64,000 nucleotides of DNA from Ursus arctos (Eukaryota; Chordata; Mammalia; Carnivora; Ursidae), in the NCBI RefSeq assembly GCF_023065955.2, contig NW_026622874.1:82482917-82546916 (forward strand), read 5' to 3'. Each line of letters opens with the position of its first letter. Within the stretch, counting starts at the first letter, position 1. Of the stretch, positions 10,701-24,100 are shown piece by piece. The notes under the pieces are model-generated. The model was not told the DNA's origin and made no database searches. It saw nothing but the letters and a program-made list of their open reading frames with translations. Made by a program: the position numbers and the translations under genes.

Positions 10701-13700
10701 CCCACCCGTGGGGTCTGTGACCTCCTCAGTAATTTGCTTCGTGCCATCCTGGCCACTTTTCTCTTCCTCCCTAACCTTGTTCCTGCCTTAGGACCTTTGC
10801 TCTGGCTGTGCCCCCAGCCTGTATCACTGTTGTCGCCCCCCCAAGCCCCAGCCCCATCCTTGCATGTTGAGCTCCTTCTCATAGTTCAGGTCTCAGCTCA
10901 TATGTCACCGGCTCAGCAAGGCCTCCCCGGGCCATCCTATATGAAGTAGCCCTCCCACTTTGTCCTCTGTCGCGTCATTCTGTCTGTTCTAGTTTCTTTT
11001 GCTTGGAGCAGTTAGCCCTGTCCGAAAGAGTCTTGTTCCTGTAGTTAATATTTGGGTTGCCTCTCTCCCCCAGGGGCAGGGATTTTGTGCCTTGTTCAGT
11101 CTGTCTTCGCAGTGCGTAAGTGCTCGGTGAATAATGTGGCCGGTGGAATTGAAGAAGGGAAAAGAACGTAGCTGTTTGAGGAGGAGCAGGCCATCCCTTG
11201 CTGGCTGCACCCCTGCAGCTACTCCTCTCCCAGTGAGCCCACTGGCCAAGCAGGTGGCCCTGCCAGAGACTTTCGTACAGGGATAGAGCCATATTTGGGG
11301 TGGGAACCTCTGATAACCAGCTGCTCCTCCCCCTTAGGCTGGTTCTCGGAACTGAGGCCATGTTTGGGGCAGTTCTCAGCTCGGGGCCTCCTCAGTCTCT
11401 ACAGCTGTTGTCTGCCTGTTTAGTGACCCAGCCAGACAGTTCCTCGGATGGTTGTTTCCTTGGGAAACACAGACCTGGATCCTTCTATTGTGGGTGTCAT
11501 TGAGGGGAGGATGGGGTGCCGTGGGTAATGTCTCAGGTCTTACCAACCCCACATTTCCTTCTGCATATAGATGAAACATGTGCTTGGTAAAAAATTCAGC
11601 AAGGAATGTCTAAGTTCCCCATACCTCCCCGTTGCAGGGAGAGAACCACCCTTTATGGTTCGGTGTATACTGCTCTAAAGTGGTGTCTGCTAGTAATATT
11701 AACATCAGCAAATGTTGACAGACTCTTTCATGTGTCACCAGATTTCATCCTCACACCGAGTGCGAGATCCCCATTCCACAGGCAGGGAAGCTGAGGCACA
11801 GTTGGTTCACATTCACGGTATTAATATAAGGCATGGGCTAAGCTGCTTAGCCTACAGGCCCATAAACGTGTGCCAGTGCAACTGGGTTTCTCTCTCTCAT
11901 CGGACAGTCCCTCTTTGGTGAGCGGGCTCAGGGTGGGCTGGTGCCACGACTCCTGAAGTCATCCAGAAGCCTGGTTGGTTCTTCTGTCCTGCCTTCCTCT
12001 GGGGTGTGGCCGTGGGCTACGTGGCCAGGTTGGCCTCCCTGGCACATGTCCGCTCTACAGCCTCTGGTTGGCCAGAGGAGGGGGGGCAGGCTGGAGTTCC
12101 AGCATCGGGGCTGCTTGCTTCCCATTGGCCGGGCTTGGTCACATGGCCGCACCGAGCCCCCAGGGAAGCCAGGCCGCATCATTCCTACTGGATGGCTGTG
12201 CGTCGTGTTAGAACTCACATGGGCGGTGTCTTAGTCCCTCTGGACTGCTCTGACAAAATACCACGGATGGGCAACTTAAAAACTGCAGAAATGCATTGCT
12301 TACAATTTTGGAGGCTGGGAAGTCCAAAATCAGGGTGCCAGCATGGTCACATTCTGGTCAGGTCCCTCCCATGGTTCCTCGCCGGTGTCGTCTTCCTGTG
12401 TCCTCACATGCAAGTAGTGAAGGGGCTCTGTGTGGTCACTTTTATCGGGGCACCAGTCCCATTCATGAGGGCTCCTCGCTCATGACCTAATCCCCTCCTG
12501 AAGGCCCCACCTAATACCATCACCTTTGAGGGTTAGGATGTCAACATAGGAATTTTGGGGAGACGCATTTAGGCCATCATAGGGGTTTTCATTCTCAAAA
12601 GGAAAGGGGAGAGTGGGTTCTGGGGACGGTTGGCAGCTTTCTCTGCAGAGAGCTGATAACTGACGGAGCCAGGATTGGAGCCCGTGCAGGCTGGCTTCTC
12701 CCGAGCCCTCTGCTCCGATCTGCCGTCGGCGGCGAGGGCCGCCCGGCTCCTGCCTGACCTGCTCCCCTCCCCCCAGGTGGACATCATGCAGATGTGCGTG
12801 GTGGAGCTGAAGGACAGACCGGGCAAGCCTCTCTTCCACCTGGAGCACTATATTGAGGGCAAGTACATCAAGTACAACTCCAACTCAGGCTTTGTTCGCG
12901 ATGACAACATGCGTCTGACACCACAGGTGAGGCCCTTGGAGGGGAGGGTCCCTGTGGGTGTGAGTCTCACCCCCAGAGGGTCCTCCAGCCTCATGGAGCC
13001 CCCCTGAGGTAGATTCTGAAACAGGACCACCCAGCCAGCTTCCGTGCGCAGACCTAAGGTCCCTGCAGGATTAAACAGGGCTCCTCCCTTTATCCTTTCC
13101 TCTCTACAACCTCTCCTTGCAGAGAAAGGCCCCACCATGGGCAGAGCTGGGGTGTTGCAGCCCCTTCTCGGTGGCGGCTGACCTGTGTCCAGTAGACCAC
13201 AGCCTGGTCTCTTGTGGTCGGTCACCTTACTATCCCTGTCTCCCCCCTGCCCTACCCCCAGGCCTTCAGCCACTTCACATTTGAGCGTTCTGGACATCAG
13301 CTGATTGTGGTAGACATCCAGGGTGTAGGCGACCTCTACACTGACCCGCAGATCCACACCGAGAAGGGCACTGACTTTGGAGATGGCAATCTAGGTAGGT
13401 GGGGAAAGCCAGCTCGTTTCCATGGAGACCACACTCCCTCTGCCCCCCAAGTCTCCCAGCTTTTCGTGTGCCCAGGGAAACCCACTGAGGCGGTAGGTTG
13501 GCTTTTCTAAGATGGCGGGGATGGAAGCTTGGGACGCCTGACACCCGCCACGTCAGCGTGTTCGACGCCTGCCCCTGCCACGTTTATGGTGCCCGGTGCT
13601 GCCCCACCTCTGTCACAAAGCAGACTCCCCTGCTCTGTCTGCAGGTGTTCGGGGAATGGCGCTCTTCTTCTACTCTCATGCCTGCAACCGGATTTGCAAG

Positions 13701-15155
13701 AGCATGGGCCTCGCTCCCTTTGACCTCTCGCCAAGAGAGAGGGACGCCGTGAATCAGAACACCAAGCTGCTGGTGGGTGCCCAGTGGGAACCTGCTCGGA
13801 GGGACCGGGCCCTTCTGCTGCCAGGCCAGTAAACTCCTTCTCCGTGATGGCAGCCCAGGCCCTGTGATGCTTACTTGAAGAGTTTCAGGGCCAGAAGGAT
13901 CTCAGCCTCATCTGTGCGCCTCGTTCTCAGATCAGTGCACAAAGCCCTTCCAAGTGTCCCCACTAACACAGTAACTGGGGTCTGCTTGATTGGACCTCTT
14001 TTGACCACAGTGAGGAGACCAAGTGTGTAGAGACAGAGAGTTGTGTGGTATGTGTATTTGTGTGGCATGTTGAAAAATGGCTGGAGTCGACTTGGACCTG
14101 GCTCTTTGGACACCTTACTATGTCCAGGATGTACCCGCCCCCTCCCCCAATACCTTGATCAGTTACAAGAGACTGTTGGCAAAGACCAGCTTGGGATTCT
14201 CGATGTATGGTGGCGGGTGTTCCCCAGCTCAGGGCTGTAGAGTATGGTCAGCACTTTGGGAATGCTGGCTGGCTTTGAACTCCTGTGCCAGATGCCCCTT
14301 TTTAGAGGCCTTTGGGTTAATCCCCCACTGATTATTTTTAGATTTCCTGCCAGTCCCTAAACAGGCACGTATGGGAGCTGTTGACTGAAAGGGCCTCGGG
14401 GTTCAGGTGAACAACATGCTACTGGAAGAGCCCTTCACTCCCCAAAGCTCCTGCGTGACACGGGTGTCCCTGTTACTTCTCCAGCAATCGGCCAAGACCA
14501 TCTTGAGGGGGACAGAGGAAAAGTGTGGGAGCCCCCGAGTAAGGACCCTCTCTGGGAGTCGCCCCCCACTGCTTCTTCGCCTTTCAGAGAACTCTGGAGA
14601 TGAGAACATGAGTGACGTGACCTTTGACTCTCTCCCTTCCTCCCCGTCTTCGGCCACACCACACAGCCAGAAACTGGACCACCTCCGTGAGTGATGTTTT
14701 GGTCCCTGGTCATCGTGCTTGGAGGGGACAAGCACCAGAAGGGACACCGCTAAACTGGCTTTCACTTATGTTAGTAAATCAGATATGGTAACCAAAAAGG
14801 GTCATGGCCCAGATGGTTTTATGAGTCAGTTCATTGAATAAATTTTCAAGATACAAGTCATCCGAATGCTAGAAAAACAACCCCTATTTTAGAAAACAAG
14901 GTGTGTTTATGAAACTAGCTAAACCTTTATACCAAAATTTAACAAAACAGCGAAAAAAGAAAACCTATGTTCCAACCTCACTTATAAATAAATACACAAT
15001 ATAGAAATTCTAAATGAGGTATGAAAAAAAGCTAGTAGTATCCTAAGAGACTACTCCGTCATAATCAAATAGGGTTTTTGCAGGCATCTGACAGCTGTTC
15101 CACATTAGGAAACTGATGAACATCATATGAATAGGTCAGAGGCGGAAAACAATCC

Positions 15156-15187
<32 letters not shown>

Positions 15188-18100
15188 TATTTATTTATTT
15201 GACAGACAGCCAGCGAGAGAGGGAACACAAGCAGGGGGAGTGGGAGAGGAAGAAGCAGGCTCCCAGCGGAGGAGCCTGATGTGGGGCTCGATTCCAGGAC
15301 TCGGGGATCACGTCCTGAGCCGAAATTGAAGTGACAGAGTTTGCTGCTGCTGTGGATGTGGGGTCTGCAGGAAAGAGGGGAGGCAAGGCTGACTCCGGGG
15401 GTTTGATCCAAAGAACTTCAAGGGTGGTGTGGCCGTTCATGCAGCTGGGTGAGGCCACAGAGGAGCAGAAGAGGAAGATTTTAGTGTCAAATGTCAAGCC
15501 TTTTGGACATTTCCACTAGAGGATCTTGGGTATAGTTTGAAGCAGGAGTTGACAGAATTTTCTTAGATGGCCAGAGGGTAAATCTTTTAGGCTTTGTGGG
15601 ACGTACGGTTTCTGCATTAGCAGCATGACGTGGCCATGGTACTCAAGTGAACAGGCGTGGCCTTGGTCCAATAAAGACACTAAATTGTATATTTTATGTA
15701 ATTTTCACATATCTCAAGATACCATTCTTTTAAAATGTTCAACCACTTTAAAATGGAAAAACCATTCTTAAAAACCACGTTAAAAAAAGGAAACAAGCCG
15801 GATTTGGCTGTGGAAGTTCAGGGCGGGAGATTGAAACTGGGAACCACCAGAAGCCATCTGAGGCTTCCCCAACTTGTAGCTACTCATTGGGCCCCAAATA
15901 GACACATGGCGGTTGTTCCTTCACACCTGCACCTCACTGAAGGCCAGCCGGGGCCCAGGTACGTTCCCTCTAAGCACATTGCACAAGTATATTTGCATTA
16001 CAACTTCGATAAGTTGTTTGTTTTTTTTTTAAGATTTATTTATTTATTTTAGAGAGCGGGGCGGGGGGCAGATGGAGATTTCCAAAGAGACTCTGTGCCA
16101 AGCACGGAGCCCAATCCAGGGCTTAATCTCATGACCCTGAGATCATGACCTGAGTTGAAATCCAAGAGTCAGTCGCTTAACCGACTGAGCCATCCAGGTG
16201 CCCCAACTCTAAATAAATTCTTGAGGAAGAACGGTAGCCCCCCCAGGTGCCGACAACATTCTTTTCCCATTTTTGCATCTTCTTAAAAAAATTTAAAATG
16301 AAAAAAGGCCTGGTGGCAGGTGCATTCAGTTCTAGGCTGTAGTTGGTCTTTTATAAACAGTTCTGGCGGAGCTGGTGCCTTATCTCTGTTTTCTCTTGCC
16401 CAGATTGGCCTGTGTTCAGTGACCTTGACAACATGGCACCCCGAGACCACGACCATCTGGACAACCACCGGGTAAGCTGGAGCGGGACCAGGGGAGCAGG
16501 GCGGGGAGGAATGGACTCACTCCTAGTCAGGACCAAGGCTGAATCCTCAGAGCCAGGTCTGCTCCGGGGAGCACAGAGGAATGCAGAAAACTCTCAGCCT
16601 CCTGCCCAGGGCAGTGGTGTCCTCTGAGAGGAGCTGGCTCCATCGCCGTTCCTGGAGACGGTTAAAGAAAAGGGAATCCAAATTAGCAACAGTGCAACCT
16701 TCTGGTAGATGCCGAGCGAGCTCAGCCCGGGGCTGGTCTGGCCATGTGCCTGTGGATAGCGGTCCTGGGAGAGGGAGCACTCCTGGGTTTCAGACGAGTA
16801 TCTTACAGCACGGTCCGATGTGATGCTCTCAGGCTGGATAAACAGGACAGGTTTCCAGCAGCCTCTGGCTGATCCGCGGTAGGAAGCTGAAGGAGTCACA
16901 TCCGCATTTACACAAACCAAATTACGGTGTCAAAATAAAAACTCATAGGAATCTTAAAAACAGACTGGGCTGAGATGTCGCCCTTGCACAGACCTCAGGT
17001 GCACTTGAAGCTACACCCTGGGATTGCTCCAAAGGTTCAAGTCACTCTTGACTGCTTTTCAGCGTTTTTGAGTGGAAGAAAAAAATAAGAGTCGCTGACA
17101 TTATGGAATTGTCACTATGGGCAGACACTGTTTTAAGAGCTTGATAGATACTGGGGTGCCTGGGTGGCACAGCGGTTAAGCGTCTGCCTTCGGCTCAGGG
17201 CGTGATCCCGGCGTTATGGGATCAAGCCCCACGTCAGGCTCCTCCGCTATGAGCCTGCTTCTTCCTCTCCCACTCTCCCTGCTTGTGTTCCCTCTCTCGC
17301 TGGCTGTCTCTGTCCTGTCGAATAAGTAAATAAAATCTTTAAAAAAAAAAAAAAAAGAGCTTGATAGATACTCTCCTTTAAGCCCCAACAACCTATGAGG
17401 TAGATCATTTTTTATTCCTTTTTTTTTTTTTTAAAGATATTATTTATTTATTTGACGGAGAGAAAGCACAAGCAAGGGAAGCGGGAGAGGGAGAAGCAGG
17501 CTCCCTGATGAGCAGGGAGCCCGACCTGGGGCTCGATCCCAGGACCCTGGGATCATGACCTGAGCCAAAGGCAGACGCTTAACCGACCGACCCACCCAGG
17601 TGCCCCTTTTTATTCCTTTTATAGTAGATTTCATTCTAGACTTAGAATAAATTTTAGAGTTTCAGAGTAGCTCACACATTCTCATGGTTGAAGAAGGAAA
17701 GGTACCAAAGATTAGTAAGGTGAAAAGCCTGTCTCCCATCTGTCCCTCAGCTGCCTGCTTCTTATCCCCGATCTCAGCAGCTGCCTGGGCAGTGCTCTCA
17801 TGATCCCTGATTTAGGATGAGGACACTGAGGCACAGAAAGGTACAGCCACTTTTGCCCACTGTCATTCAGTGATGGAACCACGGTTCAAATCCACGCCAC
17901 CTGGCCTCAGACCCACTCTCTGTACTACTGTACTTTGCTTCTTTGCTCCACCCTGGTGTGGGTATTCCCCCCATTTCTCAGATGAGGTAATAGGTGTGGA
18001 AAGGTTGGCTTCCTCGCCCGGGGTCCCAGAGCGAGAAGTGCAGAGCCGGGGTATGAGCAGGCTCTCTGTTGCTCAGCTTGGGACTCAGTCCAAAGGGTGG

Positions 18101-21100
18101 GAGGAGGGGCCCAAGGTCAGGTAGTGGGTGGCGGGGGGAGGGGGTGTTGCAAGGAGCCAGCTACTGGGAGCTTCTGGGTATGGCCTGCTCTCCATTTCCA
18201 AAACAGCGTTTCACTCAGCATGCCACACGATTCAGTCGAATGTCTGTAAATTACATCTCAATTTTAAAAATTGAAATATTTTTTAAAAAAGAAACCAGAA
18301 TAGCCTTTCAGTTCACACAGAACAAAAGCCTTGGGGGAGGTGGAAGAGAAATCCATAGTTCTAGATACAAGGGCAGGGCCTTTTCACGATATGCAGCTCA
18401 TCAGGGTGGTGGGATTGCTGGCCAGACCAGAGGCCAAGGATTCTACTGTGCATGTTTGCATGGCTCCCGCCTGCCTAGGAGAGAGATCCATTTACGCTGG
18501 TGACACCAAACCTCTTTTAAATACGTATTTATTTAAGTAAAAGAAAATGGCTTATCTATAGACAATTAGGAAGTATGAATTCACGAAAGTGGTTTTACCT
18601 GGAGTGGGAAGGGGTTGAGGGTAGGGAAGGGTGCACAAGAGGTCTAGATTTTAGCAGTAATGTTTTCATTTCATTTAAAAATGAATGATGTGGGGCGCCT
18701 GGGTGGCTCAGTCGGTTAAGCATCTGCCTTCAGCTCGGGTCATGATCCCAGGGTCCTGGGATCGAGCCCTGCATCGGGCTCCCTCTCTGTCTGCTCCTCC
18801 CCCAGCTCATGATCTTTTTCTCACTCTCTCTAAAATAAATAAATAAAATCTTTTAAAAAATTAAAAAATAAAAAATCTGAAGTAACTAAGGCCTAATGTT
18901 AGGAGCTGACAAAGCCGGGTGATAGGTGCCTGGGAGTTCATCTTAGTATTCTCTGTTCTTAGTGGAAAGTGGGAATACTTCTGAGTAGGATGGAGAAGGA
19001 AGCATGAAAGTATGAGCTGGATAGTGATGCAGGTGACATGCGGAGATGGCCGGAACCCACCAGTGCAATGAGTGAAGTTTTAGAGATCCTGAACTATCTA
19101 GAAGGATAAAAAAATAGGTCCTTGTTTTGGCAGAGGGCTTCACTATAGTAAATATTGCTCTCAGTGCTACACTGGTGTCCTTGGGTCATATCTTACAAAC
19201 CAGCCTTTGTTTTTCTGCCTGTGGAATGAGTGAGCGGCTCTTCATAATAGCACTTCCTGTGGTCCACTCTCAGTGGGTAACACCTCACTTCATCCTCATC
19301 CTTGGATGTAGGTGCTATAGGAATCCCGTGGCTAAGGAAACTGCTGCTCAGGGCCCAGCAGGCAAGTCACAAAGCTCAGACATGCCCAGTTTGCCTCCAG
19401 AGCCCAGGCTCTCTGCCACTACTTTATACTGCTCCCTTGTCACCCACCCAGCAAGGGCAGAGGGAAGAGAATGTTCATTGAGGTGATAGACAAAGGAGAG
19501 AGAGCACATGGCTGGGACATCCAGAAACCACTACCACTCAGAGGACCACTGAGACCCTAGGACCATCTTCTCTCCACAGGACTCTGAAAACAGTGGAGAC
19601 AGTGGATACCCCAGTGAGAAGCGGGGTGAGCTGGATGACCCAGAGCCCCGCGAACATGTAAGAAACCCCCAAGAAATGAGACCAGAGTATTTATTGCCTC
19701 ATGGTCCAGGAGGATGGAAGGGTGGAGGGACACATGAGTGGGTCTTACGAACGTAAGAGGTAAACAGATGCACGAGATCGTTTCAGATAAAACTAAATGC
19801 AGGGCAGAGGATAAAACAGGGTCATGTGGACCAGAAAGTTTAGTAAGGGGACAAGTGTGGGGGATTAGGGTTGAAAGTGTTGGACAACTCTTAGGGCAAA
19901 GCTGGAACCTCTGGTTGGTGGGTGGAGAGGATGCTGGATAATAGGTCAGAATGACCTATTGGAGTAGGTGGGAGGGCCCAGCTCCACACGTGGTGTTCCG
20001 GCCTCCCTGGGGAGGGCGGGGTTTCAAGGCAACCCAGCAGCGTCCTGATGAGGGTGGCTCTGGCGGTGTCTTCCACTGAGAGGTCTTGCCCTGTGCCAGA
20101 GTTGAGTCTGAGCCTTCACACCAGTCTTGCGGGCGGCCCTTTGGTCTCAGCTTTGTTACTGCAAGTCAGACTGTTACGGGAGCTTTGGTAAGAGGAAGGA
20201 GGTTTTCTTGGTGCTCATCTGCCACGATCCTGTGCCTTGAGTCCTTTCCATTTGTGCACACAGGGTGAGGGCAAGGCTGTGGGCACTCCAGCCTATCGGT
20301 CCTGCTTGTTACCCTGCATCTTCTCTGCTTGGCACACAGGAGTTCCAGCTGCCCTTCCTAGGGGACAGGCCTGTCCCTTCGGAGGAGGGTCCCCTGGAAG
20401 GAGGGTCCTATGGGGAGGGGGGGTGGCCGGGCCTGTCCCGTAGAAGGTTTCCCCTGGAGGGGAGGCAGGGACCTGTTCTTAGGAGGGAGAGCTGCTGTGT
20501 GGCTCACCACCCTCCTCTTCCCTCAGGGCCACTCCAACGGTAACCGGAGGTACGAGTCAGACGAAGACAGCCTGGGCAGCTCCGGACGGGTAATGCGCCC
20601 TGGGGCACCCTTGTCATGGCTGCGTGCTTGCCTTTTCCAGCCTCTGTTTTTCCTCTCCTGTCACTGCTGTCTGCCCAGGCACCTCACACACCAACTAAAG
20701 GAAGATTTTGCAAAGGAGCCAGTCCCCCTGGCAAATACTTTTTGATCCCTTGGCCTGGGCAGGGCACCTGTGGAGAGGAAGAGAGAAGAGCAGGATAGCC
20801 CCTCCTGGGGAGGCGGGGGTGGTAAGGGCCACAGCTCATGTGTCAAAGTCATGCCCACAGAACCTCATAGCATTAGTTAATTAACTTCTTGCAACCACCC
20901 AATGAGACAGGCTAATGTTATTCATCCCCATTTACGAATGAGAAAACCGAGATCTTAAGCAGCTTTCGCCGGGTTAGCAGGCAAGTATTACTACACGGGT
21001 CATTTACACCATGCGGTATTGATTTACCACGTGGGACAGGGTCTCAGCATGGTGTGGAGCAGGGTGGTTCAGCCGTGGTGCCGTTGACTTTCTGGGCTGG

Positions 21101-24100
21101 GCCCTTCTTGGTCGTGGGCGGGGGTGCCCTGTGCATTGCAGGATGGTTATTGTTCACGTTCACGCGGCTGCCTGGCTCTGTCCTGCGAGGACCTTTGGAA
21201 GACAGTGTCTTTAGCCGGGAACAAGATGTGGTTTTCAAAACCCATCCCCCAAAGCATCCTGTTGATGCACAGAGGAAAGCGGAGTGGATTTGCTGCAGGG
21301 TCTGAAGTCAGGCTTTTCTGGCGCATTGCATGGGTCACAGGCCAAGGGGGCAGCTTAGGGTCCAGCCTCCCAAGCAAAGCCTGCTTGAGAAATGAGAGCG
21401 AAACGCTTTGAACTGCTGCAGTGCGTCGGCTGGCCTTTGTACTAGGATATCCCCACAGCGCCCATAAATTGGTAGGATTTGAGGGATTAGAAGTGGAGCC
21501 ATGTTTGTCCAAGAAAATTTGATACCTTCAGGGTTTGCTCCCTGCGTCTTGCCAGCCAGGTTCATGCAGTAGGAGCGGCCGACGGCTGGTGATGGCGCCT
21601 GCATCCCTGCCCCTCATTCCCTGACCTATAAACTCCGGGCCCCGGTCTCTCCTGCAGGTCTGCGTGGAGAAGTGGAATCTCCTCAACCCGTCCCGCCTCC
21701 ACCTGCCGAGACCTTCCGCCGTGGCCCTGGAAGTGCAAAGGCTTAATGCTCTGGACCTGGAGAAGAAAATCGGGAAGTCCATTCTGGGAAAGGTACCTGC
21801 GATGCCCGTCTCAGAGCCCTCTTGCCACTGACCCAAAGCCCGGCCCATGCTTCTGCTCCACTCTTCGCTTCCTCCTGCAGGCTGCCAGGGTGCCCGGGGG
21901 TGGAGCTGCCCAGGCAGCTGGGCCAACACCCAGGTGTCTGTGTGGCAGGTGCATTTGGCCATGGTGCGCTACCACGAGGGTGGGCGTTTCTGCGAGAAGG
22001 ACGAGGAGTGGGACCGCGAGTCGGCCGTCTTCCACCTGGAGCACGCAGCCGACCTGGGCGAGCTGGAGGCCATCGTGGGCCTGGGGCTCATGTGCTCACA
22101 GCTGCCGCACCACATCCTGGCCGACGTCTCTCTGAAGGTGAGGGGTGGCAGGGACCCAGCCACGGGGGTGTTCCGTCATCATCCTCCCCATCCTGCAAGT
22201 TTGTGTGTGCCCCAGAAACTTCCTGAACACAAGTTAGGGCCAGGTTCTTGCCGGTTAGCTGAAACTGGCGGGATTGGGCTCTGCCCCTGGAGGACGAGTG
22301 CAAGGTGACAGTAGGTTTCCAAGCAGTTACGACCGGGCGTGATGGGAGAAGCAGAAGATACTGGGGGAGGCAGGTGGGGAGGGGCCCCGAGTGGGTGTCC
22401 CAGGGTCAAGGGAGGCTTCCTGATACCAGGTTCCAGCTGTGTCCTCAGTAGTGAGAACAGAGCCCGACACACAGTACATACTCAATGTACGCTTGCGGAA
22501 CAGATGAATAAGGTACCCTCTGAGTTAGACCCTAAAGCTGAGTGGGAGTCAGCCAGGCAGAGTGCAGGACGTGAGCCGTCCAGGCAGGGGGAACAGAGGT
22601 GACAGGACGGTCAGAGCTGGAACTTTATTTGCCGCTGACCTGAGCAACTTCTTTGCTGAATCAGATAATAGTTTTAAATACTGAGAAATGGGTCTTCAAT
22701 TTCCTGTGTTAGTGTCATGATTACAGATGTGACACACTTTTAAGTTTAACCTGCATTATCAATATTTTCTCCGTCCCTTTGTTTTCATCAAAAAGAACAA
22801 TCAAACTCTGATCTGTAGAGGGGCGCCTGGCTCAGTCGGGGGAGCACATGACTCTTGATCTCGGGATTGTGAGTTCAAGCCTCATGTTGGATGTAGAAAT
22901 TACTTAAAAATAAAACCTTTAGGGGTGAGCCTGGGTGGCTCAGTTGGTTATGCACTTGATGAAGCAGTTAAGCGTTCATTTCGACTCAGGTCACAATCTC
23001 GGGGTTGTGGGATAGAGGCCCGAGTTGGCTCTGTACTAGGTATGGCGCCAGCTTAAGATTCCCTCCCACTCCCTCTGCCTCTCCCCCCGCTCTCCCTTTC
23101 AAAAAAAAAAAAAAAACAATAAATAAGTAAAATCTTTAAGGACAAAAAAACTTCCTGATAATTTCACAGTCAGCTGTCATGAGAGTGACGTACAGCAGCC
23201 TAGGCCCATTCCCCCAGCATCCGCCTGCAAGCCTGGCACAGAGAGGACGCTCAGAAGGATCTGAGGCCTGCAGAAAGGAATCTCAGAGCCCAGGATGAGT
23301 GGTGAGGGGCCAGGACTGGGGGGCAAGTCTCCTTGTGACCTCAGGCTGTTTGCACACACCACACCCTGGCACCCTTGTAAAGGAATCGAGAGGCCATTTC
23401 AGTTTCCCCATCTTTAGGCATCCCGAAGGCCTTTCTCTGGAGGATGGACTCTGGCAGCTTCCACTAGCAGGAGTGTGGTGGGACAGAGCTTTGTGGTTAG
23501 GACAGGGCAGGCCGGAAGGAAGTGAGCTGTGTCCCAGCAGGCTTATGGCTTAGCAAGTAAAACGATGGGCATGCACCCTGAGAAGCCGCTGTGCGCTCTA
23601 GAAAGCCCATCACCCACTTTCTCCAGTGACCCCCTCCTTTGGAACTTGCGTTGCTGTTGTTGTTTTTGCTAAGACATGCATTTATTCCACACGTTTTTTG
23701 AAAGTCTCCTACACTTGGCACTGTCCTAGGTTCCTGCTCTCATGGAGCAAACTTTTCAGGTGGGAAAGGATGTCGTACAGACCATAATTAACAAATAAGA
23801 ATCTTTCCAACAGAATTAAAAATAAGTAGCCTTTATTGAGCACTTCCTGTGCCGGGCATTGTTCTGATATGCTGGGGAAAAAAATACGACAGGGAATGTG
23901 ACAGAGGGGCTGGACAGACTTCTCGTGTTAGGACACAGATTCTGGCTACAGGGGAGGCTGAGAAATGTAGTTTTTAGCTTTTCATCCATGTGCTGGCAAA
24001 AATATGGTGGAGGAGAATGGATATGGGGACAACAGGTGGTCTTCTTGAAGCCCAAAGGTTGAGAAGGGCCTGGTGGGCTGATAGGAGGGTTTGGGATTTG

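Larger units (their letters stand above)
9347..12776 (+). other. EEF2K: EEF2K intron (3.4 kb)
   Basis: Contains a sense CAN-SINE (9581-9784), an old repeat (9815-10195), an antisense MIR fragment (about 10320-10435), a possible third copy of the 5690-type repeat (about 11940-12190), and another old repeat at 12228-12580 beginning 'gtgtcttagtccctctgg'. No exon seen. Confidence 0.75.
14687..16403 (+). other. EEF2K: EEF2K intron (1.7 kb)
   Basis: Holds a truncated antisense CAN-SINE (15155-15325), a hAT-like fragment (about 15550-15700) and a full antisense CAN-SINE (16021-16204) about 200 bases before the next exon. 14760-15150 is AT-rich, probably old repeat. Confidence 0.7.
16472..19579 (+). 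other. EEF2K: EEF2K intron (3.1 kb)
   Basis: Holds CAN-SINEs at 17153-17354 (+), 17419-17606 (-) and 18691-18860 (+), and antisense MIR-type sequence at about 17785-18020. No exon seen. Confidence 0.75.

Noticed and set aside
14689..14694. Reading EEF2K exon 344-411 through to the TGA after ctccgtgag
   Set aside because: The gtgagt at 14687 is a good donor and His411 is completed correctly by the next exon, so the in-frame stop is intronic.
17153..17230. SINE heads that resemble tRNA genes (here and at about thirty other sites)
   Set aside because: They have A/B-box-like motifs but do not fold into a full tRNA and are followed by the CT-rich CAN-SINE body.
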